Assembly: GCA_016934675.1 (NCBI GenBank)
Contig: JAFGSJ010000053.1
Location: 1-63,762 of the forward strand
DNA from: a bacterium
GTDB lineage: Bacteria; CSSED10-310; JAFGSJ01
Length of the DNA stretch: 63,762 nucleotides
Reading direction: 5' to 3'
Shown in pieces: positions 63,681 through 63,762 of this stretch (positions are counted from its first letter, which is position 1; every line of letters begins with the position of its first letter). Made by a program: the position numbers and the translations under genes. A model generated the notes under the pieces. The model did not search any database. It saw nothing but the letters and a program-made list of their open reading frames with translations, and was not told the DNA's origin.

Positions 63681-63762
63681 TCTCCGTGCCTCTGTGGCTC
63701 CGTGTGACCTCCCCTTTCCTCTCTCTCTTTTCTCCGTGCCTCTGTGGCTCCGTGTGCCCTCC
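63681..63762 (-). repeat. Tandem repeats right of GxxExxY gene, inverted relative to left set
   Basis: Two copies starting at 63681 and 63731, again 50 bases apart, of TCTCCGTGCCTCTGTGGCTC followed by CGTGTG. Read on the minus strand they give CACACGGAGCCACAGAGGCA, a variant of the left unit. The array may continue beyond the window. Confidence 0.85.

Noticed and set aside
63172..63762. CRISPR array
   Set aside because: Repeats are contiguous 50-bp units without unique spacers, and no cas genes are present.

Overview
The window looks like a chromosomal segment of a diderm (Gram-negative) bacterium. It has a TonB-dependent receptor, a Gram-negative-type YidC with a large periplasmic domain, several outer-membrane beta-barrels and heptosyltransferase-like enzymes. 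The mixture (TPR receptor Ser/Thr kinase, sigma-54 activators, DUF5916 barrel, SPASM radical SAM enzyme in a glycan cluster, encapsulin-type mini-ferritin, and a secreted beta-helix protein with a C-terminal module I associate with Acidobacteriota-like lineages) suggests Acidobacteriota/Aminicenantes or another candidate phylum. I cannot place it more firmly from the sequence alone.

Layout. 0.4-5.7 kb: recD2 helicase, a half-size ferritin-like protein and a TonB receptor. 5.8-11.5 kb: a tight operon of a radical SAM/SPASM protein, a coiled-coil protein and two glycosyltransferases; the first two proteins share a repeated helical module. 11.8-17.4 kb: an 1860-residue secreted beta-helix protein. 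17.5-19.2 kb: a GT39-like membrane transferase. 19.3-24.6 kb: a signalling locus in which a periplasmic-TPR/transmembrane/Ser-Thr-kinase receptor is co-transcribed with a sigma-54 activator, divergent from a small beta-barrel gene that has a perfect -24/-12 promoter and two upstream dyads. 24.6-34 kb: GNAT, two CheW-like proteins, a SEC-C protein, rarA, an SGNH hydrolase and a DUF5916 barrel with its own candidate sigma-54 promoter and operators. 34-43.4 kb: a phosphorelay cluster (solute-binding protein, large sensor kinase, response regulator, receiver-kinase, NtrC-like activator) that leads to a sigma-54-driven HD-GYP gene and a last receiver. 43.4-44.2 kb: a decayed integrase/mobile-element scar. 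44.2-57.2 kb: a DUF3078-like barrel, two membrane/TPR or GT9 glycan genes, speA, a PPP-like phosphoesterase, a DinG-type helicase and a GT-C/TPR protein. 57.2-63.2 kb: fmt on the minus strand, then the classic rpmH-rnpA-yidD-yidC-jag-mnmE cluster; rpmH is very short and starts with TTG. 63.2 kb to end: a GxxExxY gene bracketed by inverted families of 50-bp tandem repeats.

The strongest theme is sigma-54 control of envelope and signalling genes. Three -24/-12 promoters, each with its own upstream operator-like dyads, lie in 63 kb together with two sigma-54 activators. In two of the three cases the activator gene is the immediate neighbour of the target. No tRNA, rRNA, CRISPR array or intact insertion sequence was seen.
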